A DNA stretch of 64,000 nt from Terrimonas sp. (lineage in GTDB: Bacteria; Bacteroidota; Bacteroidia; Chitinophagales; Chitinophagaceae). Where the stretch lies: contig WGMO01000001.1 of NCBI GenBank assembly GCA_016125075.1, forward strand, positions 62,001-126,000, read 5' to 3'. Below are positions 26,709 through 35,051 of this stretch, one piece after another. Both the position numbers and the translations under genes were made by a program. The first letter of the stretch is position 1. Every line of letters starts with the position of its first letter. The notes below the pieces were generated by a model. The model did not search any database. It was given only the letters and a program-made list of their open reading frames with translations, and was not told the origin of the DNA.

Positions 26709-27872
26709 TTGAAATTTATTCATTCCTATATCAGCCATGCATTGGCCATCCTGAAAGCATACAATGGAGAAATGCCATTGGCTTCCTTTCTGAAAAAATA
26801 CTTTAGCAGGAGCAGGAAATTCGGATCCCACGACAGGAAACAGATTGCACAGTTATGCTACGCCTATTTCCGGCTTGGGAAATCAGCTATTGGCATGGAT
26901 CGGCAGGAAGCCCTTTTAACCGGGTTTTTCCTTTCTTCCTCCGGGGATGCTGAAATAATTGAAGTCCTGAAACCTGAATGGCATTCATTAACCGGTCAAA
27001 GCCTTGCTAAAAAAATAGCCTATTTACAGTATCCTGTCGATAAGGTTTTTCCCTGGCAAAATGCCTTAAGTGATCATATCGACTATGAAGCATTTTCACT
27101 ATCTTTTTTCCGGCAACCTGATCTTTTCCTCAGGATTCGGCCCGGGCATCTGCAAAGTGTAAAACGCCAGTTGGATTCATCAGGACTGGACTATGCAATT
27201 ACTGATGCGGCTTGTATTCGATTATCCAATTCCGTAAAAGCTGACAAGCTTTTTGTTATCAACAGAGAGGTAGTTATACAGGATCTGAATTCACAGCAGA
27301 CCGGCGATATCATTGCCGGGTACCTGTCCGGTAAAACAGGTACAACCTTACAACTCTGGGATTGCTGTGCAGCCAGCGGAGGTAAATCCATAATGTTGTA
27401 TGACAGGGTGCCGGGCCTGGCATTACATGTTTCCGATATCCGGGAAAGTATTTTGGCAAACCTGCGACAACGTTTCCGGGAAGCGGGCATTGACCAATAT
27501 GATCTATTTCCCGCGGATCTTTCAAAAGAAGTGGTATTGAAAAATAAACTGCCCTTTGATATCATACTGGCAGATGTACCCTGCAGTGGAAGCGGCACCT
27601 GGAGCAGAACACCGGAACAAACCTATTTTTTTGAAGAAAAAAAGATCGATGTCTATCAGGGTCTGCAGAAGAGGATTGTCTCCCATGCTATCCCTTATTT
27701 GAGGAAGGGAGGATTATTTATTTATATCACCTGTTCCGTCTTCAGAAAAGAAAATGAGGAAATGGTCAGATTCATCCAGGAAGAAAAAGGCCTGCAGCTT
27801 TTAAAAATGGAAATACTCAAAGGATATGATCAGCAAGCGGATACCTTATTCATCGCCCTTTTCAATTCCTGA
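26709..27872 (+). CDS. RsmB/NOP family RNA m5C methyltransferase
   Basis: A SAM-dependent cytosine-C5 RNA methyltransferase, about 387 residues. The likely start is TTG at 26709 (KFIHSYISHALAILKAYNGE follows); a TTG at 26667 would lie inside the terminator stem and is rejected. An N-terminal NusB-like helical region (about 5-130) precedes the Rossmann domain: WDCCAASGGKSIML (SAM site), VSDIRESILANL, FDIILADVPCSGSGTWSR (motif IV, with Cys) and YITCSVFRKENEEM (motif VI catalytic Cys). It resembles RsmB, which modifies 16S rRNA C967; RsmF-like specificity cannot be excluded. It overlaps the convergent subtilase by 11 bp. Confidence 0.9.
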   Translation: MKFIHSYISHALAILKAYNGEMPLASFLKKYFSRSRKFGSHDRKQIAQLCYAYFRLGKSAIGMDRQEALLTGFFLSSSGDAEIIEVLKPEWHSLTGQSLAKKIAYLQYPVDKVFPWQNALSDHIDYEAFSLSFFRQPDLFLRIRPGHLQSVKRQLDSSGLDYAITDAACIRLSNSVKADKLFVINREVVIQDLNSQQTGDIIAGYLSGKTGTTLQLWDCCAASGGKSIMLYDRVPGLALHVSDIRESILANLRQRFREAGIDQYDLFPADLSKEVVLKNKLPFDIILADVPCSGSGTWSRTPEQTYFFEEKKIDVYQGLQKRIVSHAIPYLRKGGLFIYITCSVFRKENEEMVRFIQEEKGLQLLKMEILKGYDQQADTLFIALFNS

Positions 27873-29820
27873 TTATTTTCAGGCTCCTTTTATTCGTTCC
27901 GTCATCAAAAATAAGAATATAGGTTCCCCCACTTATCTTTTTCACCCCATCAATTGTGATATTATAAATATTATCTTTTTGTATCGAAAACTCTCTTTTT
28001 GATTCCAGGAGTTTACCCTGGATATCAAACAATCGAATATCGGCCTTTCCGTTTACCTGGGCTTTAAATGAAACAAAAAAGTCCTGGTCAAACGGGTTGG
28101 GAAAAACCCGTATCCAATCATTATCAAATAAACTGGTCTGTTTGGATAATGCGATACTGCTGTCCTTTGTTGCACTTTTATATTGAATAAAGTAGACCCC
28201 CCCGGGGAGGTTGTCCAGTCCTGTAAACTGGTATGTTTTATAATCCAAAGAATCGCAATTAAAAATCATGCTGTCAAGCCTGTTGCCCAATGCATTTTTA
28301 AGATAAAGCGTAATATTACCGGAATTATCGGCAATAAATGAAGCATCAATTTGACCGGCAAACGGATCAGGTGTCGCCCTGAACCATCCGTTTGATCCAA
28401 ACTGTTGACGACTCCTGTCAGATTTTAGCAAATAATAGGCTGTACGCATATTCGGTATGCCATATCCGAAACGATCGTCCGGATTATTATACCGGCTGGC
28501 ACTTCGCTGTAAGGCATCCATGATCTTCATATTATTATACTCGGGAAATGCTTGCCATAAACAGGAAACGAGACCGGCCATATTGGGATTGGCGAAAGAA
28601 GTTCCATTTCCCGAAACCGGATTGCCAAGCGAATTGGCAATGACCGTACCTTGCCCAACGGAAACAACATTGGGTTTTACTTTCCCGGCCGAATTAGGCC
28701 CCCAGCTGGAGAAAGAAGCAATATTGCCCAGGGGGGAGACTGCCCCCACGGCAATAACACTATCGCCATCTGCGGGGCAGGAAATATATTTTTTCTGGGT
28801 AGGGTCTGTACCATAATTGCCTGCGCTGTTCATCACGATGATCCCTTTCCGGGCAGCCATATTTGCCGCCTTCGTGATCATGGTGGACTTTCCATCCCTT
28901 TCTGCGTATAAATGATCAAATGACGGGTCATCAAAATCCTGGTAACCGAGGGAGGAAGAAATCAGATCGGCCCCCACACTGTCAGCATATTCAGCACCGC
29001 AGGCCCAGAAATGTTCTTCGATCGGGTATTCACTGTTAACATCCTCGGTAATCAGTAACCAGTATCCGGAATAAGGGGAAGTGCCCACCATACTGCCCGG
29101 CCGGTTCGCCGCTATAGTGGAAAAGCAGTTCATTCCATGGCCACTGAGGGTGTCCGTATTTCGTTGGTTGTTTACAAAATTCCATTCCCCGTAAATCTGG
29201 TTATTCAGTCTGGCGCTGTCAAAGGCAGGATTCGTTTTATAACTGCTAAACCCGCCATCCAAAACAGCGATTACCATACCCTGTCCCTGGAAACCCCTGT
29301 CATGCAGGAATTCCCCGTTATGAATATGTACCTGGTTATAAGTCTGGCCATAACTGACTGTTGTTTCCTCTGTACGGGCCGATAAGCCTTGAGCAAAAGG
29401 CGTAATGGTTTCCTTTCCAAATTTATCATTTGTCCTCCCACCGGCAGGGTTCAGTCGGGGAGCAACCGCATTTACCGTATTCACAAAGGGAAAGGATTGA
29501 ATCTTTACTAATGCTGCAGGATCACTGGTCTCGATGGCTACCTGGTTCAGCCATTTTGAGGCCACCAGCACAGACACATTGGGAACAGCCCGAATACTAT
29601 CCAGGTAACGGGGTGTGATGGGAAGATCTGTACTGTCGATTGGAATAGCATAACGGGCCCTCCTGTCGATCGCTCGTTGAGAAAGAAATGCCGAAGGATT
29701 ATTAAAAGAATAGGGGGAACCTGCTTTGTCCCTGAATGCGATGATATGCCTGTTATATTGTGCCTTTGCCGCAAAACAGCACATAAAGCTTCCAAGAAGT
29801 ACCGCGAAATTTTTTTTCAT
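27862..29820 (-). CDS. S8 family serine peptidase with type IX secretion C-terminal domain
   Basis: A 652-residue secreted subtilase. The start at 29820 gives a good signal peptide (MKKNFAVLLGSFMCCFAAKAQ). The catalytic domain (about 150-460) shows the Asp in VIAVLDGGF, the His in LSGHGMNCFSTIA, the oxyanion region MNSAGNYG and the Ser in NGTSFANPNMAGL. A beta domain follows, and the last about 80 residues (VFPNPFDQDFFVSF to SLKIIRN) are a T9SS type A sorting domain, so the mature protein should be released or anchored at the cell surface by the type IX system. Likely an extracellular protein-degrading enzyme. Confidence 0.95.
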   Translation of the reverse strand: MKKNFAVLLGSFMCCFAAKAQYNRHIIAFRDKAGSPYSFNNPSAFLSQRAIDRRARYAIPIDSTDLPITPRYLDSIRAVPNVSVLVASKWLNQVAIETSDPAALVKIQSFPFVNTVNAVAPRLNPAGGRTNDKFGKETITPFAQGLSARTEETTVSYGQTYNQVHIHNGEFLHDRGFQGQGMVIAVLDGGFSSYKTNPAFDSARLNNQIYGEWNFVNNQRNTDTLSGHGMNCFSTIAANRPGSMVGTSPYSGYWLLITEDVNSEYPIEEHFWACGAEYADSVGADLISSSLGYQDFDDPSFDHLYAERDGKSTMITKAANMAARKGIIVMNSAGNYGTDPTQKKYISCPADGDSVIAVGAVSPLGNIASFSSWGPNSAGKVKPNVVSVGQGTVIANSLGNPVSGNGTSFANPNMAGLVSCLWQAFPEYNNMKIMDALQRSASRYNNPDDRFGYGIPNMRTAYYLLKSDRSRQQFGSNGWFRATPDPFAGQIDASFIADNSGNITLYLKNALGNRLDSMIFNCDSLDYKTYQFTGLDNLPGGVYFIQYKSATKDSSIALSKQTSLFDNDWIRVFPNPFDQDFFVSFKAQVNGKADIRLFDIQGKLLESKREFSIQKDNIYNITIDGVKKISGGTYILIFDDGTNKRSLKIIRN

Positions 29821-29869
29821 CAAGAGGGTTTTATTCCCCTTCAAAATTAATATTTAAACCTGTAATGGA

Positions 29870-30628
29870 TCAGTTATGATCAATCATCCATATTTTGATA
29901 CCAAAACCACAATAGGTGCCTACCGGCAGGGATCCCGGCGGCTGGTATTCCCAGAGAATATTTTCACGATACACCAAACCGATTTCTTTGGCATATTTCT
30001 CCACCCCATAGATCCTGGAGGCATAAATGGGGGTATTATCGGTGATATCTTCTTCCTGGACAGTCAGCACATTATTATAGGTCTGCCCTTCAATGGTTTC
30101 TGAAGTTGCCACATCACCGTCATAGAAATAATCAGATTCCTGCCATACGGCATCAAAGCTGTTAAAGTGGCATAAGGCATCGTAGGAGTCGTCAGGAAAA
30201 TATTTATTCCCCTTCCAGTTGAAATCCGGTTTTATCGGAGCATGCATTTTTATATACCGGAGATTATTTTCAATCACTTCGACCTGGTTGGCCAGGGGAG
30301 TAATAAAATAAGAACCGTTGGGGACCCAGGCATTTGTCCCGGCAGAGTCCCTGATATAGGTGATAACACGATAAGAAGGTCTTCCCAGATTGTCGGTAAT
30401 GGCCGCATCCACTTCATGCTTTACCTGGTATTTATGAATTTCTATCGTAGTGCTCAGATTGGTAAAGACCGTAGAATCCATCCTATAAATGATATACTTT
30501 CCTACTTGCAGGGGCATATAATCAGAGAGGGGTTCTGAAATATAGTCTTCTGTTTTCTTTTTACAGGAAAATGTGACAAGAAGAATCAGCAGGGGTAGCA
30601 AAATGGATATTAAATGCCGGAATCTCAT
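29870..30628 (-). CDS. hypothetical lipoprotein
   Basis: A 252-residue lipoprotein with signal peptide and lipobox (Cys22 in VTFSCKKK). The mature part is beta-rich, with repeated aromatic strands (VGKYIIYRMDSTVF, YQVKHEVDAAI, YRVITYIRDSAG, YGVEKYAKEIGLVYREN). It resembles uncharacterised Bacteroidota lipoproteins that follow secreted proteases; I cannot assign a function. It is upstream of the T9SS subtilase on the same strand (49-bp gap), so co-transcription and a shared surface role are possible. Confidence 0.75.
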   Translation of the reverse strand: MRFRHLISILLPLLILLVTFSCKKKTEDYISEPLSDYMPLQVGKYIIYRMDSTVFTNLSTTIEIHKYQVKHEVDAAITDNLGRPSYRVITYIRDSAGTNAWVPNGSYFITPLANQVEVIENNLRYIKMHAPIKPDFNWKGNKYFPDDSYDALCHFNSFDAVWQESDYFYDGDVATSETIEGQTYNNVLTVQEEDITDNTPIYASRIYGVEKYAKEIGLVYRENILWEYQPPGSLPVGTYCGFGIKIWMIDHN

Positions 30629-30694
30629 AAGATTTTTTTCAGTAACAAAGGGTATAGGATGGGATTATATGTATTAGTATTCAAACACAATTTA

Positions 30695-30727
30695 AAAACA
30701 AATAGCGGGGAAACATAGTCCCCCGCT
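30695..30727 (-). terminator. probable terminator downstream of mnmA
   Basis: Stem AGCGGGG (30704-30710) with CCCCGCT (30721-30727) and, on the minus strand, a T-rich tail (ATTTGTTTTT). It lies about 100 bp after the mnmA stop. Confidence 0.6.
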
Positions 30728-30826
30728 CTAAAACGTTGCCGCATCCTGTTTATTGTTCAATCTAAAGCTAAAGACTTAAGCCTAAGCGCTTAATGCAAAT
30801 ACTTTTCAAAGGATGGCTGAGCCAGT

Positions 30827-31933
30827 TTATTGGTTGGCGACAGGTCTTTGAATGATCCCGCCCCCGATAACATCATCACCTTCATAAAAGACTGCACTCT
30901 GCCCTGGAGCCACACCCTTTGCCTGCTCATAAAACCTGACTTGCACGCCTCCTTTTTCAGGATAAAGGTTGGATAAGGTACCCTTGTCTTTATACCTGAT
31001 TTTTGTAACGGCTTCCATTCCGGGGGTAATCAGGTCATATTTGATCATATTGATCTTTGTAACCGTCATTTCATCCTGGTCAAGGTCAGACTCATCACCC
31101 AGCACCACGCTGTTTGTTTCGGGAATTATTTTTGTAACAAAAACCGGCTTCCCAAAAGTGATGCCGAGCCCTTTTCTCTGACCAATAGTATAAAATGGAT
31201 AGCCCTTGTGCTGGCCAAGAATATTGCCCTGTCTGTCGATAAAATTCCCGCCCGCCACTTTTTCTTCCAGACCCTCTACCTTTCTTTTTAAAAATCCGCG
31301 GTAATCATTATCAGGAACGAAACAGATCTCATAGCTTTCGCTCTTTTTTGCCAGTTCCGGGTAACCATAATCGAGCGCCATCTGGCGGATAGCCGTTTTC
31401 CGGTAAGGGCCCAGCGGCAAGAGGGTCCTGCTGAGCAGGTCTTGCTGGAGACCCCATAAAACATAGCTCTGATCCTTGGTTTCGTCAACCGCCTTACTTA
31501 CAACGTACCGGTCATTATCATGAAGCCGGATCTTGGCATAATGACCCGTTGCGATAAACTCACATCCCAGGGCGTCAGCCCGTTTCAGCAAGGCACGCCA
31601 CTTAATATGGGTATTGCATAAAACACAGGGGTTGGGGGTACGGCCGGCCAGGTATTCGTCAACAAAATTTTCAATCACAAAATCCCCAAACTCCTCTCTG
31701 ATATCCAATATATAATGCGGGAACCCATGCTGGACAGCCGCCATCCGGGCATCATTAAAGCTATCAATATTACAGCATCCGGTCTCCTTTTTATTGCCAC
31801 CGCTGGCGGCATAATCCCAGGTTTTCATAGTAATCCCCACTACTTCATAACCCTCGTCATGGAGCATCAGCGCAGTAATGGTACTGTCAATTCCGCCACT
31901 CATGGCAACCAAAACCTTTCCTTTACGGCTCAT
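30827..31933 (-). CDS. mnmA: tRNA 2-thiouridine(34) synthase
   Basis: A 368-residue thiouridylase that inserts sulfur at U34 of tRNA-Glu, -Gln and -Lys. Seen: the PP-loop AMSGGIDSTITALML (9-23), GITMKTWDY, the catalytic Cys in RTPNPCVLCNTHIKW, FIATGHYAKI, KDQSYVLWGL, and the second catalytic Cys in SYEICFVPDNDYRGFL; the C-terminal beta barrel ends GGGIIQRP. Length is typical. A perfect -7 element lies 22 bp upstream of the start. Confidence 0.97.
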   Translation of the reverse strand: MSRKGKVLVAMSGGIDSTITALMLHDEGYEVVGITMKTWDYAASGGNKKETGCCNIDSFNDARMAAVQHGFPHYILDIREEFGDFVIENFVDEYLAGRTPNPCVLCNTHIKWRALLKRADALGCEFIATGHYAKIRLHDNDRYVVSKAVDETKDQSYVLWGLQQDLLSRTLLPLGPYRKTAIRQMALDYGYPELAKKSESYEICFVPDNDYRGFLKRKVEGLEEKVAGGNFIDRQGNILGQHKGYPFYTIGQRKGLGITFGKPVFVTKIIPETNSVVLGDESDLDQDEMTVTKINMIKYDLITPGMEAVTKIRYKDKGTLSNLYPEKGGVQVRFYEQAKGVAPGQSAVFYEGDDVIGGGIIQRPVANQ

Positions 31934-31954
31934 GATTCAAAAATTTGCAAGCTG

Positions 31955-31962
31955 CAAATATA
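31955..31962 (-). promoter_or_regulatory. -7 element TATATTTG for mnmA
   Basis: Minus-strand TATATTTG followed by CAGC, 21 nt before the ATG at 31933. Confidence 0.7.
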
Positions 31963-32250
31963 CTACGAATTTGCCGGAAGATTGTTTACCAAATAAGCTG
32001 GCGGCTCCGGTTGGTCAAATAGAGCCTGAAAAGGAAGCCTTTAAGCGCTTATACCTTGACTGCCTGTACTACCTGGTATGAGCTTTTAGACTTTGCCAAC
32101 TGTGGAAAAGCGATACAAAGGGATCTATTGTAAGGTTGTAAAAATTTATACACATTAAAATTCTACCACAAAATGGTATTGTCTGGTGTTATGGAATGAC
32201 CGTACTTTGTTCTGTTAATAATTTTTACGTACGATTTAAAATTGAGCACT

Positions 32251-32664
32251 ATGATTAAGATGCAAGTTATCGGGAACCTCGGAAAAGACTGTATTGTGAA
32301 TACAGTAAATGGTAAAAATGTAATCAACTTTACGGTGGCGCATACTGAAAAGTATCGCGACAGCCAGGGTAACAACCAGGAAAAAACAACCTGGGTGGAT
32401 TGCGCCTACTGGACCGACAGAACCGGTATTTCACCCTACCTTACGAAAGGTAAGCAGGTTTTTGTGGAAGGTACCCCGGAAGTAAGAACCTTTACCCGCC
32501 AGGATGGGACATCCGGAGCATCACTGAGCCTTAGGGTTCGTGAAGTTCAATTATTGGGTGGCCGCGGCGAATCCGGCGGTTCCTCATCCATGAATGATTC
32601 ATCAAGGTCCGAAGTGACATCGACAAATGATGTCAGCGAACCGGTTGATGATCTTCCGTTCTGA
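32251..32664 (+). CDS. ssb: single-stranded DNA-binding protein
   Basis: A 137-residue SSB: OB fold (1-about 106) with MQVIGNLGKDC, VINFTVAHTEKYRD, TTWVDCAYW and LSLRVREVQLLGG, a Gly/Ser-rich linker, and the acidic protein-interaction tip DDLPF. The ATG at 32251 is preferred; a TTG three codons upstream is in frame. As a separate short SSB it could be the housekeeping copy or an accessory one; the sequence alone does not decide this. It ends at an intrinsic terminator. Confidence 0.95.
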   Translation: MIKMQVIGNLGKDCIVNTVNGKNVINFTVAHTEKYRDSQGNNQEKTTWVDCAYWTDRTGISPYLTKGKQVFVEGTPEVRTFTRQDGTSGASLSLRVREVQLLGGRGESGGSSSMNDSSRSEVTSTNDVSEPVDDLPF

Positions 32665-32690
32665 TAATTATTATCAGATTGAGTCAAAAG

Positions 32691-32713
32691 CCCTGTTTTC
32701 GGACAGGGTTTTT
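32691..32713 (+). terminator. intrinsic terminator of ssb
   Basis: Stem CCCTGT (32691-32696) with ACAGGG (32703-32708), followed by TTTTTG. Confidence 0.8.
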
Positions 32714-32728
32714 GATTTTTAAAGAGGC

Positions 32729-33571
32729 TCAGCAGATTAATGGAGAGATAATTTGTAAGTATAACTCCTTTGTAGCCGCACCGGTAAAACGGGTTCTGCC
32801 GCATTGTTTCACCCACCGGATCCCATAAATGGCATTTGTAAGGAAAACTTCTTCTGCATTGGCAATATCCTGGGGGGTAATGATATGTTCATGAATGGCA
32901 TTCCCCTTCAGCGCCATCTGTTGGATAATATGTTTTCGCATCACACCGGCAACACAGCCCTCCGACAAAGGAGGGGTCATAATTTGCCTGTCCCTGATGA
33001 TAAAAATATTGGCAAGGGTGGCATCTGCAATCCTTCCAAACTGATTCAAGACGAGGCAGTCGTTCAGTTTATTTGATTTTGCAAAAAAAGAAGCCATGAT
33101 ATAGGGGAGAAAATTGGCTGATTTCAAATTTGAAAAAAGGTCGCAACTTTTCCTGGCATCCTGGTAAATATCAATTTCAAGGCCATTTTCATTAATTGTT
33201 AAGATGGAATCGTTGAGGGGCCAGGCTTGGATCACATAATTCACCTTATTGTTTTCCGGATCATATAGCCCGCCATTTCCCCTAAAAACCATCAGCCTGA
33301 TGCGGGCCTGTTTTGTGCAATTATTCTTAAAACAGAGCTGGTTCATTTGTTCTTCCAAACCGGAAGGACTGAAATGGGGGCCAATATCAAAGCCCAGCAA
33401 TTTCAGACCAGTGAACAACCTTTCAATATGAAGTTCAGGCAGGATCACCCTTCCTTTGATCATTTTCATAGTTTCGAAAATGCCATCCCCATAGCGAAGG
33501 CCCCTGTTATCGGCACCTATGATGAGGGTATCCGCATTTATCGTCCTGCCATTAAAGATCATTTTATTCAT
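32729..33571 (-). CDS. class IV aminotransferase (PabC/IlvE-like)
   Basis: A 280-residue PLP enzyme of fold type IV. The start at 33571 gives MNKMIFNGRTI; a longer frame to 33607 lies across a hairpin. Seen: GADNRGLRYGDGIFETMK, the PLP-Lys in NLKSANFLPYIMASFFAK, LNQFGRIADATLANIFI and LSEGCVAGVMRKHI. Family members are branched-chain aminotransferases, D-amino-acid transaminases or aminodeoxychorismate lyases; the size and the GDGIFET motif favour an aminodeoxychorismate-lyase-like or BCAT-like enzyme. No neighbouring folate or Ile/Val genes. Confidence 0.9.
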   Translation of the reverse strand: MNKMIFNGRTINADTLIIGADNRGLRYGDGIFETMKMIKGRVILPELHIERLFTGLKLLGFDIGPHFSPSGLEEQMNQLCFKNNCTKQARIRLMVFRGNGGLYDPENNKVNYVIQAWPLNDSILTINENGLEIDIYQDARKSCDLFSNLKSANFLPYIMASFFAKSNKLNDCLVLNQFGRIADATLANIFIIRDRQIMTPPLSEGCVAGVMRKHIIQQMALKGNAIHEHIITPQDIANAEEVFLTNAIYGIRWVKQCGRTRFTGAATKELYLQIISPLIC

Positions 33572-33574
33572 ATC

Positions 33575-33582
33575 CAAAAATA
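33575..33582 (-). promoter_or_regulatory. -7 element TATTTTTG, 3 nt before ATG
   Basis: Minus-strand TATTTTTG, GAT, then the ATG at 33571. It also overlaps the T-rich tail of the preceding terminator. Candidate leaderless start. Confidence 0.48.
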
Positions 33583-33583
33583 A

Positions 33584-33609
33584 AAATGCCACTGTAAAAA
33601 GTGGCATTT
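33584..33609 (-). terminator. terminator of the NarL-type regulator gene
   Basis: Stem AAATGCCACT (33584-33593) with AGTGGCATTT (33600-33609), 6-nt loop, T-rich tail on the minus strand; 30 bp after the regulator's stop at 33640. Confidence 0.82.
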
Positions 33610-33639
33610 ATTATGAAATAGATGGTTTTGGTTCAAAGC

Positions 33640-34311
33640 TTACTGTTCAACAAGACCAGCCTTAACAGCGTACATCACCAGGCCGGCTATGGAAGTCGTT
33701 CCCGTTTTTGTTTTCAGTTTATCCCTGATCGCTTCAACGGTTCTTGGGCTTAGGTCAACCAGGTCGGCGATCTCTTTTGTACTTTTTTCTTCACACATCA
33801 GTTTCAGGATCGTCACTTCCTTATCGTTCAGCTGAACATCCTGGGGGCGCATAGATTCGCTATGGGTCTTACTTCTCAGGCCATTTAATAATGCCTTATT
33901 GGTAAGGTCATTGAAATAGAATTCATTTTCATATACCCCTTTTACCGCTTCATAGATCATTTCAGCACCTGATTCCTTGGTAAGGTAGGAATTGGCGCCA
34001 ATTTCCATCATCCTGCTAATCATGGAATGATCATTATGCATCGAAAGCATAATAACTTTTACATCGGGGTATAGTTTTTTGATCTCCGGAAGCGTGGTTA
34101 GCCCATCCATGATCGGCATCTGTATATCTAATAATACCACATCGGGTTTAATATGCTTTAGCAGGTTCAAGAGCTGCATGCCATTTTCTGCTTCTGCGAC
34201 CATCTGGATATCTTTCCTGCTGCTGAGGGATGTTTTCACCCCGGTACGGAATAAAGCGTGGTCATCTGCAATTGCCACCTTTATAATGGTGTTGGCGTCA
34301 AAGTTCTTCAT
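33640..34311 (-). CDS. NarL/FixJ-type response regulator (module A, divergent)
   Basis: A 223-residue regulator: receiver domain (about 10-130) with phosphoacceptor Asp62 in VVLLDIQMP, acidic pocket ADD (15-17) and Lys in YLTKES, then a LuxR-type HTH (about 155-215; TKEIADLVDLSPRTVEAIRDKL). A gapless alignment with the regulator at 37217-37873 shows shared segments such as FYFNDL-NKA and IAGLVMYA. It faces away from the seven-helix/kinase/regulator operon of module A, separated by a long intergenic space. It is probably phosphorylated by one of the neighbouring HisKA_3 kinases. Confidence 0.93.
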   Translation of the reverse strand: MKNFDANTIIKVAIADDHALFRTGVKTSLSSRKDIQMVAEAENGMQLLNLLKHIKPDVVLLDIQMPIMDGLTTLPEIKKLYPDVKVIMLSMHNDHSMISRMMEIGANSYLTKESGAEMIYEAVKGVYENEFYFNDLTNKALLNGLRSKTHSESMRPQDVQLNDKEVTILKLMCEEKSTKEIADLVDLSPRTVEAIRDKLKTKTGTTSIAGLVMYAVKAGLVEQ

Positions 34312-35051
34312 TTGGATATTTAATTATTGTTAAACGACGGTTTTAATAAAGCATTAACGTTAAAAGACGATGCAAATTGTAAAAATCCCAAATAAAATAC
34401 CATCGTACTTCTACTTTATTTTCATACTGCGGAAAATACCCTAAGGGTTTTCAGATGTTGGAACCGGAAAATAAACGAAGAAATACGTACAGCCCCAACG
34501 AGGCTTTTACGACAGACCCCGTAAATACCGTAATAAAAAAATCGGTCATAAATGCTCTTGTCCACATCGGAATGTGGATATATTTTTGTCTCAGAAAGTT
34601 GATTGACAGGAGGCATCGTCTGCACTACTCCGAACCGTCCAATGTCCTAAACCGTCCAGAAATTTATTCCAATTCCCTTGAAAAACCGACGATTTAAAAT
34701 CCGTATCAGTCAACTTTCTCTTTTTTTCTTTCTCTTCAAAATAAATAACTCTTTCCAAAAACCTTAGAAGCTGATCAAAGCAATCTTCCAATTCAGAAGG
34801 CCCCAATGCAGGATTCTTCTGTTTTACGTTCTGAAAAGAAATACCCAAGATAAGTTTCAAAAATTACCCCCGTCTATAAATTCCAGGGATAAACACTTGT
34901 AATTCAGAACATCTTTAAAAAAGACATCCTCAAATTTGAATAAAAAAGGGAATATGCCAGGGCAAACAAAGCCCAGAACAGAAAAAAAACATTTATTTAT
35001 GGTGTTTTTCTACTTAAATCTCATGACAAGATCGGTAGATTGAAAAAAATT
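34312..35051. other. 740-bp intergenic region of module A
   Basis: AT-rich divergent control region with no convincing gene. It holds a short perfect hairpin (TCCACAT/ATGTGGA at 34561-34578, followed by TATATTTTT), the first copy of the inverted-repeat element (34596-34716), and a minus-strand frame 34591-34860 that has only a TTG start and ends inside the element. It must contain the promoters for the divergent regulator and for the seven-helix operon, but I cannot place a consensus -7 element for the latter. Confidence 0.6.
34596..34716. repeat. inverted-repeat (MITE-like) element, copy 1
   Basis: A 121-bp element bounded by AAGTTGATTGAC (34596-34607) and an imperfect inverted copy ending at 34716 (10 of 12 positions match). 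The interior shares with copy 2 (38133-38252) the core ACCGTCCAATGTCCTAAA, then CCGTCCAGAAA, TTCCAA and CCTTTGA/CCCTTGA-type stretches in the same order. No transposase. Alternative reading: a conserved regulatory block with direct GTCC repeats. Confidence 0.75.

Noticed and set aside
30774-30800. Palindromic stretch around AAGCGCTT near the mnmA 3' end as an operator
   Set aside because: Short, not near a promoter, and a similar AAGCGCTT occurs at 32043 without context; no basis for a regulatory call.
34591-34860. 89-codon minus-strand frame in the module A intergenic region
   Set aside because: It starts with TTG directly after a stop, its C-terminal part is the inverted-repeat element, and the corresponding frame in element copy 2 is interrupted by a stop. 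Most likely chance or remnant.
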